Origin: JBCBXA01 sp039816825 | GTDB lineage: Bacteria; Pseudomonadota; Alphaproteobacteria; Rhizobiales; Rhizobiaceae | DNA length: 8,329 nt | Direction of reading: 5' to 3' | Assembly: GCA_039816825.1 (NCBI GenBank) | Contig: JBCBXA010000119.1 | Location: 1-8,329 of the forward strand | Shown: positions 1-5,510 of the stretch, piece by piece | Position numbering within the stretch: position 1 is the stretch's first letter | Layout of the letters: every line of letters starts with the position of its first letter | Notes under the pieces: model-generated | Databases searched by the model: none | Told to the model about the DNA's origin: nothing | What the model saw: the letters and a program-made list of their open reading frames with translations, nothing else | Made by a program: the position numbers and the translations under genes

Positions 1-39
1 AGATTCGAGGCAATGGAGCCTCTCGGCACTAAGGGCAGC

Positions 40-1158
40 ATGTCGTTTTCCCCCCAACAGGACAGCGCACTGACGGCGGTTTCTGACTGGCTCAACCTTC
101 CGGTTGGGTCCCGACAGCCCGTGTTCAGGCTCTTCGGCTTTGCGGGCACGGGAAAGACGACGCTTGCGCGCCATATCGCTGAGGGTGTGGATGGTGACGT
201 CCAGTTTGCCGCCTTCACGGGTAAGGCCGCCCAAGTGTTGCGCAACAAGGGCGCATCGAACGCCCGCACCATCCATTCGCTGATCTATCGGCCACGCGGC
301 GAGGGCGAAGAGGATGAGGACGGCAAGTTTTCACCGGCTTTCTCCCTGAACCGGCAGGCCAACATCTCCAAGTCAGAGCTGATCGTGGTCGATGAATGCT
401 CCATGGTCGACGAGGATCTTGGTCGCGATCTGCTGAGCTTTGGCGTGCCTGTGCTGGTGTTGGGAGATCCTGGCCAGTTGCCGCCTGTGAGTGGCGGGGG
501 CTTCTTCACAGACGCGGAGCCGGACTTCATGCTCACCGAGGTTCACCGGCAGGCGCGGGACGACCCGATCATTGAACTGGCCATGCGCGTCCGTGAAGGC
601 GGGCAGCTTGACCATGGCTCGTATGGCGATAGCGCAATCATCAGGCGCGACGCCATCGACCGAAACTCCATTCTGGATGCTGATCAGGTGCTCGTGGGAA
701 CAAACCGCACGCGGCACCGATACAATGCTCGATTGCGGGAACTGAAAGGCTTTGAAGGCAGCTTGCCCCAGTCTGGCGACCGGCTTGTCTGTCTCCGCAA
801 TGATGCCACCAAAGGTCTTCTCAATGGTTCGCTCTGGCACGTGAAGACCGCCTCAAATCGCTCAGGCCCTGCTCTGCACATGTTGGTGCAGCCAGAAGAT
901 GAGGGGGGTGGCGGCAGCGCCAAGATCAAGGTGCTCAAGGAAGCCTTTGAGGGCGATGCGTCGCAAATACCGTGGCAGTCCAAACGACGTTATGACGATT
1001 TTGACTACGGCTACGCACTCACCGTTCACAAGAGTCAGGGCTCTCAATGGGACGACGTGTTCCTCTTCGATGAGAGCTATGCTTTCAAGGACAGCCGGGA
1101 GCGCTGGCTCTATACAGCCATCACCCGCGCTGCCGGGCGGATAACAATCGTACGATGA
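40..1158 (+). CDS. RecD/Dda-like SF1 DNA helicase (AAA family ATPase)
   Basis: The product is probably an ATP-dependent 5'-3' DNA helicase of superfamily 1B, about 372 residues long. Motifs appear in order: Walker A GFAGTGKTT (about residues 33-41), motif Ia around AAFTGKAA, Walker B VVDECSM (Asp118, Glu119), motif III LGDPGQLPPV (about 141-150), an LTEVHRQ motif, a UvrD_C_2-like VHKSQGSQW (about 329-337) and YTAITRA (about 358-364). It lacks the long N-terminal region of RecD2, so it resembles phage Dda and the short 'RecD-like' helicases. An acidic Glu/Asp/Gly stretch lies at about 88-95. I chose ATG 40 because AAGGG lies 4 bases upstream and the protein then begins MSFSPQQ, as I recall for such helicases. 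ATG 13 is in frame and the frame stays open to the window edge, so a longer start is possible. The stop overlaps the next gene. The substrate and pathway are not evident from context. Confidence 0.88.
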   Translation: MSFSPQQDSALTAVSDWLNLPVGSRQPVFRLFGFAGTGKTTLARHIAEGVDGDVQFAAFTGKAAQVLRNKGASNARTIHSLIYRPRGEGEEDEDGKFSPAFSLNRQANISKSELIVVDECSMVDEDLGRDLLSFGVPVLVLGDPGQLPPVSGGGFFTDAEPDFMLTEVHRQARDDPIIELAMRVREGGQLDHGSYGDSAIIRRDAIDRNSILDADQVLVGTNRTRHRYNARLRELKGFEGSLPQSGDRLVCLRNDATKGLLNGSLWHVKTASNRSGPALHMLVQPEDEGGGGSAKIKVLKEAFEGDASQIPWQSKRRYDDFDYGYALTVHKSQGSQWDDVFLFDESYAFKDSRERWLYTAITRAAGRITIVR

Positions 1159-1736
1159 CCGACCCCGACCTCAATCTCGATAATGTGCTGTCCGACATAT
1201 GGCTCACTCTTGGCAGAGCCAGGGCGGATGCGCGACATGCATGGCGCTATCCTGTGTTTGGCACAATCGATAGCGATGGATGGCCCATGTCGCGCACGGT
1301 AGGCCTTCGAGAGGTCGACGCGACCAGTCGGAAGCTGGCGATCCATACAGATGTCCGCGCGGCCAAAGTGCAGGAAGTGATCGACCACTCAAAGTGCAGT
1401 CTGCTGTTCTACAACCCCCGCACCATGGAGCAGCTTCGGGTGACGGGCCTTGCTGGTTTACGGGGCGAGGCGGAGACTGCAGACGCCTGGTCCAAGCTGT
1501 CAGTTCATCAACATCACAACTACTCTGTTGATCCGGCTCCGGGCAGTGAGATTGCCGCCTGGAACGATTATGGCCACGCGGCCACTGCTGAGACGATTGC
1601 TGCTCGGTTCCGTGTCATCGACGTAAGTGTCGTCAGTTTCGATTGGATCAGGCTGGACCGCCCGGTCAACGGCATTGGACACAAGCGTGCGGCATTCAAT
1701 CTCGAGGCCAAAACGGGCAACTGGCTGGTTCCCTGA
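1155..1736 (+). CDS. Pyridoxamine 5'-phosphate oxidase-like flavin-binding protein
   Basis: This 193-residue protein has the split-barrel FMN-binding fold of the PNPOx-like superfamily. Landmarks are FGTIDSDGWPMSRTVGLR (35-52), IHTDVRAAK (63-71), SLLFYNP (82-88), QLRVTG (93-98), a Tyr123...Ser131-x-I-x-x-W segment, and a C-terminal HKRAAF...W190. It is more like the Alr4036/Pyridox_oxase_2 group than canonical PdxH. Compared with E. coli PdxH from memory, Tyr129 and Ser137 have counterparts (Tyr123, Ser131), but Arg133 aligns with Pro127, Arg197 with Ile174, and Lys72 with Arg52. I therefore do not call it pdxH; it may act on another substrate or simply bind flavin. The start ATG shares an ATGA overlap with the helicase stop, which implies translational coupling, and pdxJ lies 55 bases downstream. 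The family assignment is firm and the substrate unknown. Confidence 0.82.
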   Translation: MTDPDLNLDNVLSDIWLTLGRARADARHAWRYPVFGTIDSDGWPMSRTVGLREVDATSRKLAIHTDVRAAKVQEVIDHSKCSLLFYNPRTMEQLRVTGLAGLRGEAETADAWSKLSVHQHHNYSVDPAPGSEIAAWNDYGHAATAETIAARFRVIDVSVVSFDWIRLDRPVNGIGHKRAAFNLEAKTGNWLVP

Positions 1737-1791
1737 TTGGTGTGGTGCTGGCCATCGGCTATCCGCACTGCCTGTGCTATCGCGCTGAAAA

Positions 1792-2550
1792 ATGAAAGCC
1801 CGGAAAATGCCTGCCATCTTGTCTGCCAACCTCAACGCCGTCGCGCTGCTTCGCAATCGGCGAGACCTGCCGTGGCCGAGCGTTGTCAATTTGGGCCGTA
1901 TCGCGTTGGCTGCGGGGGCAGGGGGAGTCACGGTGCATCCACGGCCTGATCAACGACACATACGCTTCTCGGATCTGCCGGAACTACGGGCGCTGTTGGA
2001 CGACGAATTTCCGTCAGCCGAATACAATATTGAAGGCTATCCGAGCGATGATTTTCTGGCGCTGTGTGAGGCCAATGCGCCCGATCAGGTGACCCTCGTT
2101 CCAGACGACCCCTCTCAAGCGACGTCGGACCATGGTTGGCAAGTTGAAGCTCAGATTCAGAGTCTTCAAGCACCGGTCAGGCGATTGAAAGACAATGGCT
2201 TTCGGGTCGCGCTCTTTGTTGATCCGGATTGTCCGTCAAGCGATCTTCAGGCGGCGCGCTCCATCGGCGTTGACCGGGTGGAACTGTTTACGGGGCCCTA
2301 TGGAGCCACCCATGACAGCCCGGTCGCAGCCACCGTGGCGGTGGAGATGCTCGGCGCAACAGCTGCGCGTGCAGCGGAGGCTGGCCTCGAAATCAATGCC
2401 GGCCACGATCTTACGGTCGAAAACCTGCCGGCCCTGGTTCGGGCTGTGCCGCACTTGGCAGAAGTCTCCATTGGCCATGGGCTGGCTGCAGAGGGCCTCG
2501 AGCACGGCATGGCCGGAGCGGTGAGGCGCTTTGTTGAAGCGCTTGGCTAG
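1792..2550 (+). CDS. pdxJ: Pyridoxine 5'-phosphate synthase PdxJ
   Basis: PdxJ condenses 1-deoxy-D-xylulose 5-phosphate with 3-amino-2-oxopropyl phosphate to give pyridoxine 5'-phosphate, the ring-closing step of the DXP-dependent vitamin B6 pathway in the cytoplasm. The 252-residue length fits this TIM-barrel family. Recognisable blocks are NLNAVALLRNRRD (13-25), VTVHPRPDQRHI (46-57, His49), NIEGYP (79-84, Glu81), LVPDDPSQATSDHGW, ELFTGPY (164-170), INAGHDLT (201-208, His205) and IGHGLAAEGL. These hold the expected catalytic His/Glu/His set. The E. coli N-terminal Asp-His pair is replaced by Asn-Ala, which I recall as normal for alphaproteobacterial PdxJ. ATG 1807 (MPAILSANLN) is an equally good start and matches remembered homologues; neither start has a strong ribosome site. 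It probably belongs to the transcript of the PNPOx-like gene upstream, and it converges on the DUF1772 gene. Confidence 0.93.
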   Translation: MKARKMPAILSANLNAVALLRNRRDLPWPSVVNLGRIALAAGAGGVTVHPRPDQRHIRFSDLPELRALLDDEFPSAEYNIEGYPSDDFLALCEANAPDQVTLVPDDPSQATSDHGWQVEAQIQSLQAPVRRLKDNGFRVALFVDPDCPSSDLQAARSIGVDRVELFTGPYGATHDSPVAATVAVEMLGATAARAAEAGLEINAGHDLTVENLPALVRAVPHLAEVSIGHGLAAEGLEHGMAGAVRRFVEALG

Positions 2551-2566
2551 GCGTTAGCGCAAGCGC
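2539..2566. terminator. Possible bidirectional hairpin at the pdxJ / DUF1772 convergent junction
   Basis: GCGCTTG at 2539-2545 is the exact inverse complement of CAAGCGC at 2560-2566. The stem can continue inward with GCT (2546-2548) against AGC (2556-2558), leaving one bulged G and a 7-base loop. The hairpin spans both stop codons of the convergent genes, which are only 3 bases apart. No T-run follows on either strand, so it does not meet the usual intrinsic-terminator pattern. It could block transcription weakly or protect 3' ends. Confidence 0.35.
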
Positions 2567-3105
2567 CAGATCCCAAGGCCGGCCAGCGCGACGGCCGATA
2601 GACTCAGCACTGTCCTGACATGATTCCAGAAGGTCCAGGGCTCCGCATAGTCGGCCCATGCTGCAGCCGGGTCGGGCAGGGCGTCGACATCCACCACAGC
2701 CAAGGCTTCATTCATCGGCACGTTGATGACCATGGTCAGCATGAAGCCTCCCAAAATATACACGGCTGACGCGGCACCAAGCGGAAGAGCCGCCTTTCTG
2801 GAACCTTGAACCACCAGCAGTGCGGTGGCGGCAGGAAGAAGGATGGCGCTCCCAAAGAAGCTCAAGGCGAAGATCGGGTTCCGAACCTCGGCGTTGATGC
2901 CCTGCATAGCCTTCAGCGCCACTTCTGGAGTGCTGGCATTGAGGCCGACCATGACTGAGCTTGAGTAGGCGTAGAAGAACCCCGCCACTGCGGCGACGGC
3001 CACCAGCGCCACCACACTCAGGCTCAAGCTGAACCATGGTACGCGGGCTGCCGATGGCTGCGCATGAGGGCTTACAGTACTGGCTGCAGAAATATGCGTT
3101 TGCAT
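2554..3105 (-). CDS. DUF1772 / anthrone oxygenase-like membrane protein
   Basis: This 183-residue integral membrane protein has four predicted helices: about residues 26-48 (LSLSVVALVAVAAVAGFFYA), 77-99, 107-129 and 161-181. The FFYAYSSSVMVGL segment after helix 1, the VINVPMNEAL segment (126-135) and TFWNHVRT (158-165) are typical of the DUF1772 family. Fungal members of that family act as anthrone oxygenases; the role of bacterial members is largely unknown, so I assign only the family. The frame stays open about 104 codons further upstream, but that part crosses the operator region and the TetR gene. ATG 3105 is chosen because AAGGAG (3118-3113 on this strand) sits 7 bases before it. It is transcribed divergently from the TetR gene across two inverted repeats, so repression by that regulator is likely. 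Confidence 0.8.
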   Translation of the reverse strand: MQTHISAASTVSPHAQPSAARVPWFSLSLSVVALVAVAAVAGFFYAYSSSVMVGLNASTPEVALKAMQGINAEVRNPIFALSFFGSAILLPAATALLVVQGSRKAALPLGAASAVYILGGFMLTMVINVPMNEALAVVDVDALPDPAAAWADYAEPWTFWNHVRTVLSLSAVALAGLGIWRLR

Positions 3106-3112
3106 AGCAATT

Positions 3113-3118
3113 CTCCTT
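3113..3118 (-). promoter_or_regulatory. Ribosome binding site of the DUF1772 gene
   Basis: On the minus strand this reads AAGGAG, 7 bases before ATG 3105. It fixes the start in a frame that remains open much further upstream. Confidence 0.75.
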
Positions 3119-3141
3119 GCATCGAGGTGCCAAGACAAATA

Positions 3142-3155
3142 GTACCGTACGGTAC
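3142..3155. promoter_or_regulatory. Perfect 14-bp palindrome, probable TetR operator 1
   Basis: GTACCGTACGGTAC is identical to its own reverse complement over all 14 bases. It can be read as half-sites TACCGTAC and GTACGGTA that overlap by the central GTAC. It lies 36 bases upstream of the DUF1772 start codon, where bound repressor would hinder that gene's promoter. TetR proteins usually bind palindromes of about this kind next to their own gene, so assignment to the adjacent TetR is likely but inferred. Confidence 0.72.
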
Positions 3156-3163
3156 AGTACATA

Positions 3164-3185
3164 TACCGTACCGATGGGTACGGTA
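3164..3185. promoter_or_regulatory. 9-bp inverted repeat with 4-base spacer, probable TetR operator 2
   Basis: TACCGTACC (3164-3172) and GGTACGGTA (3177-3185) are perfect inverse complements around the spacer GATG. The half-site is the same as in the palindrome at 3142-3155, with centres 26 bases apart. It ends 17 bases before ATG 3203, or 38 before the alternative TTG 3224, a position suited to autorepression of the TetR gene. Confidence 0.72.
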
Positions 3186-3202
3186 ATGTCAAGCCCAGCC
3201 CG

Positions 3203-3901
3203 ATGATGGGCCAGGAGAGTGTTTTGAGCGCAGTTTCGCCCGAAGTGACGCAGACCGAAGAGGAGGTTCCTGCCATCGGTTCGTCTCCGGATGCGCTCAG
3301 CGAGCGGCAGCGCGAGGTGCTGGACGTGACCCTGGAACTGCTCATCGAAAACGCCGCTGCGCTCACCATGATTGCTGTTGCGCGCCGAGCCAATTGTTCC
3401 AAGGAGACTCTGTACAAGTGGTTTGGCGATCGTGACGGACTGCTGGCCGCAACGGTCCGCTATCAGGCGTCGAAGGTGCGGGTGCAGCCTTTCGAGGCTG
3501 GCACCATGAACCGCGCCAAGCTCGCGGAAGTGCTGGAAGGCTTTGCTCGGGGCCTTCTGACCATCCTGACAAGCGATATGTCGGTCGCCCTCAACCGTTT
3601 GGCCGTTAGCCAGGCAGAGGCGAAAAGCGGTGCGCCGCTCGGGCAGATCGTGCTCCAGAATGGCCGCTTTTCCACCGGCCCACGCCTCAAGCCCGCCATC
3701 GAAGCGGGCATGCGGGCAAGGGTCTTGAAAGACCTCGACCCGGAGGAAGCGTTCCGCGACTTCTACGGTCTCACCATTCGTGACACCCAAATCCGGATTC
3801 TTCTCGGGGATGATCTTCGCCTGTCTCCGAAGGATATCGAAGCGGAGGCCAAACGGGCTACCGCTCAGTTTTTCACTTTATACGCAGCGTCCGCTGCCTG
3901 A
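3203..3901 (+). CDS. TetR/AcrR family transcriptional regulator
   Basis: This 232-residue repressor-type regulator has an N-terminal TetR DNA-binding domain (about 33-80). The helix-turn-helix lies at about 56-75, with VARRANCSKETLYKWFGDRDGL as its core (59-80), and a helical ligand/dimer domain follows (about 100-230). The C-terminal half (SQAEAKSGAPLGQIV, DPEEAFRDFYGLTIRDTQIRIL) resembles the AefR-like group. The ligand is unknown. ATG 3203 is the first in-frame ATG but has no ribosome site. TTG 3224, which would give MSAVSPE..., has AGGAG 6 bases upstream and leaves more room after the operator, so it may be the true start. The gene diverges from the DUF1772 gene across the two operator-like repeats and precedes ilvC by 27 bases, so it could also affect ilvC by read-through. 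Confidence 0.9.
   Translation: MMGQESVLSAVSPEVTQTEEEVPAIGSSPDALSERQREVLDVTLELLIENAAALTMIAVARRANCSKETLYKWFGDRDGLLAATVRYQASKVRVQPFEAGTMNRAKLAEVLEGFARGLLTILTSDMSVALNRLAVSQAEAKSGAPLGQIVLQNGRFSTGPRLKPAIEAGMRARVLKDLDPEEAFRDFYGLTIRDTQIRILLGDDLRLSPKDIEAEAKRATAQFFTLYAASAA
3213..3217 (+). promoter_or_regulatory. Ribosome binding site suggesting a TTG start for the TetR gene
   Basis: AGGAG lies 6 bases before an in-frame TTG at 3224. It is the only good Shine-Dalgarno match near the beginning of the gene; ATG 3203 and ATG 3206 have none. Confidence 0.5.
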
Positions 3902-3917
3902 CCCGCATTCATCTCGA

Positions 3918-3922
3918 AAGGA
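3918..3922 (+). promoter_or_regulatory. Ribosome binding site of ilvC
   Basis: AAGGA, within AAAGGAAG, lies 6 bases before ATG 3929. It supports that start and independent translation of ilvC after the TetR stop. Confidence 0.7.
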
Positions 3923-3928
3923 AGAACC

Positions 3929-4948
3929 ATGCGCGTTTATTATGATGCCGATGCCGACCTCGGCCTGATCAAGTCCAAGAAAGTGGCCATCATTGGCTAC
4001 GGTTCGCAGGGCCGCGCCCACGCGACAAACCTGAAGGATTCAGGTGCAACCGATGTCATTATTGCCCTGCGCCCAGGCTCAGCGACGGCTAAGAAGGCAG
4101 AGGCCGATGGTTTCACCGTCGTCACTGTGGAAGAGGCAGCAAAAACGGCTGACCTGATGATGATGGCGACGCCGGATGAGTTGCAGGCCGACATTTACAA
4201 CAGCCAGATCGCCGCCAACATTCGCGATGGTGCAGCCATTGCTTTTGCCCATGGCCTCAACGTCCATTTCGGTCTGATCGAACCAAAGAGCACCGTGGAT
4301 GTCGTGATGATCGCGCCGAAGGGTCCTGGCCACACAGTGCGCGGTGAGTATCTCAAGGGCGGCGGCGTGCCGTGCCTCATCGCCATCCACCATGATGCGT
4401 CTGGCAACGCTCATGATCTGGCCCTGTCTTACGCGTGTGGCGTGGGCGGTGGTCGTTCCGGTGTGATCGAGACCACCTTCAAGGAAGAGTGCGAAACCGA
4501 CCTGTTCGGCGAGCAGGCAGTCCTATGCGGCGGTCTGGTGGAGCTGATCCGGGCTGGCTTCGAGACGCTCGTCGAAGGCGGATACGCGCCCGAGATGGCT
4601 TACTTCGAATGCCTGCACGAGGTGAAGCTGATCGTCGACCTCATCTATGAAGGCGGCATTGCCAACATGAACTACTCCATCTCCAACACGGCTGAATGGG
4701 GTGAATATGTCACCGGCCCACGCATCATCACTGAAGACACCAAAGCTGAGATGAAGCGCGTTCTGACCGACATTCAGACCGGCAAATTCACGTCTGAGTG
4801 GATGCAGGAATACCGCGCCGGCGCGGCGCGCTTCAAAGGCATTCGCCGCGTGAACGACGCCCACCAGATCGAGGAAGTGGGCGAGCGCCTTCGCGGCATG
4901 ATGCCCTGGATTGCATCGAACCAGCTCGTCGACAAAGCCAAGAACTAA
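3929..4948 (+). CDS. ilvC: Ketol-acid reductoisomerase (NADP+), class I
   Basis: IlvC converts 2-acetolactate or 2-aceto-2-hydroxybutyrate, by Mg2+-dependent alkyl migration and NADPH reduction, to the dihydroxy acids of valine, leucine and isoleucine synthesis (EC 1.1.1.86). The 339 residues match the short class I form. The Rossmann motif IIGYGSQGRAHA is at about 21-32. LRPGSATAKKA (47-57) is the loop that normally selects NADPH. AHGLNVHF (108-115) and APKGPGH (129-135) are conserved active-site segments. The C-terminal knotted domain carries the metal ligands Asp191 and Glu195 (ETDLFGEQ), with Glu227 and Glu231 (FECLHE). No key residue is missing. It lies 27 bases after a TetR gene and ends at a clear intrinsic terminator. 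No other branched-chain amino acid genes are in the window. Confidence 0.98.
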   Translation: MRVYYDADADLGLIKSKKVAIIGYGSQGRAHATNLKDSGATDVIIALRPGSATAKKAEADGFTVVTVEEAAKTADLMMMATPDELQADIYNSQIAANIRDGAAIAFAHGLNVHFGLIEPKSTVDVVMIAPKGPGHTVRGEYLKGGGVPCLIAIHHDASGNAHDLALSYACGVGGGRSGVIETTFKEECETDLFGEQAVLCGGLVELIRAGFETLVEGGYAPEMAYFECLHEVKLIVDLIYEGGIANMNYSISNTAEWGEYVTGPRIITEDTKAEMKRVLTDIQTGKFTSEWMQEYRAGAARFKGIRRVNDAHQIEEVGERLRGMMPWIASNQLVDKAKN

Positions 4949-4974
4949 ACCGGCTGGTTAATGAACGATGTTTG

Positions 4975-5003
4975 GGGCGGCCTTCGGGTCGCCCTTTTCG
5001 TTT
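4975..5003 (+). terminator. Intrinsic terminator of ilvC
   Basis: GGGCGGCC (4975-4982) and GGTCGCCC (4987-4994) form an 8-bp stem with one G-T wobble, closed by a TTCG tetraloop. A T-rich tail, TTTTCGTTT (4995-5003), follows. It starts 26 bases after the ilvC stop and separates ilvC from the PilZ gene. Confidence 0.88.
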
Positions 5004-5050
5004 AACCGTTCTGTTACGGCCCTGGCAGATAATAGCGCCAAGCCTTGAGT

Positions 5051-5054
5051 GGAG
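5051..5054 (+). promoter_or_regulatory. Ribosome binding site of the PilZ gene
   Basis: GGAG lies 7 bases before ATG 5062. The same frame is open back into ilvC, so this site, together with the terminator upstream, decides the start. Confidence 0.65.
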
Positions 5055-5061
5055 CGTTGCC

Positions 5062-5439
5062 ATGACCGAGCAGCACAATCGATCATCAGAACGGATGAGG
5101 ACGCGGCGTCCTGGCCGCATCGTTTGGGACAATGCGTCACGAACGATCAATTGCACCATCAAGGACATGTCTCGCACAGGCGCTCAGATAGAGCTGACCG
5201 ACATGGCGGCAGTGCCAGAGACTTTTGATCTTCAACTGCCGCCCGCCAAGGAACTGCGCCCGGCGCAGATCATGCGGCGGTCCGGTAAAGTGTTTGGCAT
5301 CATGTTTCTGGATGTCATTCCCGGCGAAGATGGTTCCATGGGTGGCGGCGTGTCGTTCTACAATCCGCAGAAGGGCAATCTGCCAGGTTTTGCACCCATG
5401 CCCGAGCAGGTTCGCCGCATGCTGCCCTGGGCTGCTTGA
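5062..5439 (+). CDS. PilZ domain protein (probable cyclic-di-GMP receptor)
   Basis: This 125-residue soluble protein is essentially one PilZ domain. PilZ domains bind cyclic di-GMP through an RxxxR motif followed about 20 residues later by (D/N)xSxxG. Here RRPGR is at 15-19 and DMSRTG at 35-40, so both binding motifs are intact. GKVFGIMFLD (75-84) matches the last strands of the barrel, and a tail of about 35 residues ends in LPWAA. There is no second domain, signal peptide or membrane segment. Start ATG 5062 has GGAG 7 bases before it; a longer frame reaching back into ilvC is discounted because it would read through the terminator. The gene follows the ilvC terminator and so needs its own promoter. 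The endonuclease-fold gene begins about 70 bases downstream and may share its transcript. The cellular target is unknown. Confidence 0.85.
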   Translation: MTEQHNRSSERMRTRRPGRIVWDNASRTINCTIKDMSRTGAQIELTDMAAVPETFDLQLPPAKELRPAQIMRRSGKVFGIMFLDVIPGEDGSMGGGVSFYNPQKGNLPGFAPMPEQVRRMLPWAA

Positions 5440-5510
5440 ACCACATCGATAAATCTCTTCTGGCCGGATTTGCCGTAGGCGGATGAACCGTGCGGCTCTA
5501 TGGTCGCGCC

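Noticed and set aside
1737..1791. Gap between the PNPOx-like gene and pdxJ
   Set aside because: I looked for a terminator, promoter or small gene and found neither a stem with a T-run nor a convincing promoter; it is probably an intra-operon spacer.
3106..3417. N-terminal extension of the DUF1772 gene up to an ATG at 3417
   Set aside because: The extra 104 codons cross the two palindromes and run antisense into the TetR gene, and the Ser/Arg-rich extension resembles no domain. The start at 3105 has a good ribosome site.
2708..3790. A 360-codon open frame on the minus strand overlapping the DUF1772 and TetR genes
   Set aside because: It is out of frame with the recognisable DUF1772 gene, antisense to the well-supported TetR gene and runs through the operator region. 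Its translation (rich in Arg, His, Gly and Cys) shows no known domain. It is a shadow of GC-rich coding sequence.
4079..4414. Antisense open frames within ilvC (also 4523-4864)
   Set aside because: They are antisense to a complete, fully conserved ilvC gene, with no ribosome site or recognisable product.
5002..5033. Possible sigma-70 promoter for the PilZ gene: TTAACC (5002) and GATAAT (5028)
   Set aside because: The -10-like hexamer is good, but the -35-like hexamer is weak and 20 bases away, and the region overlaps the terminator tail. The gene needs a promoter here, but this one is not supported enough to list.
4798..5061. Upstream extension of the PilZ gene into ilvC
   Set aside because: It would overlap ilvC and read through the ilvC terminator. 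The PilZ homology begins only after 5062, where a GGAG site is properly spaced.
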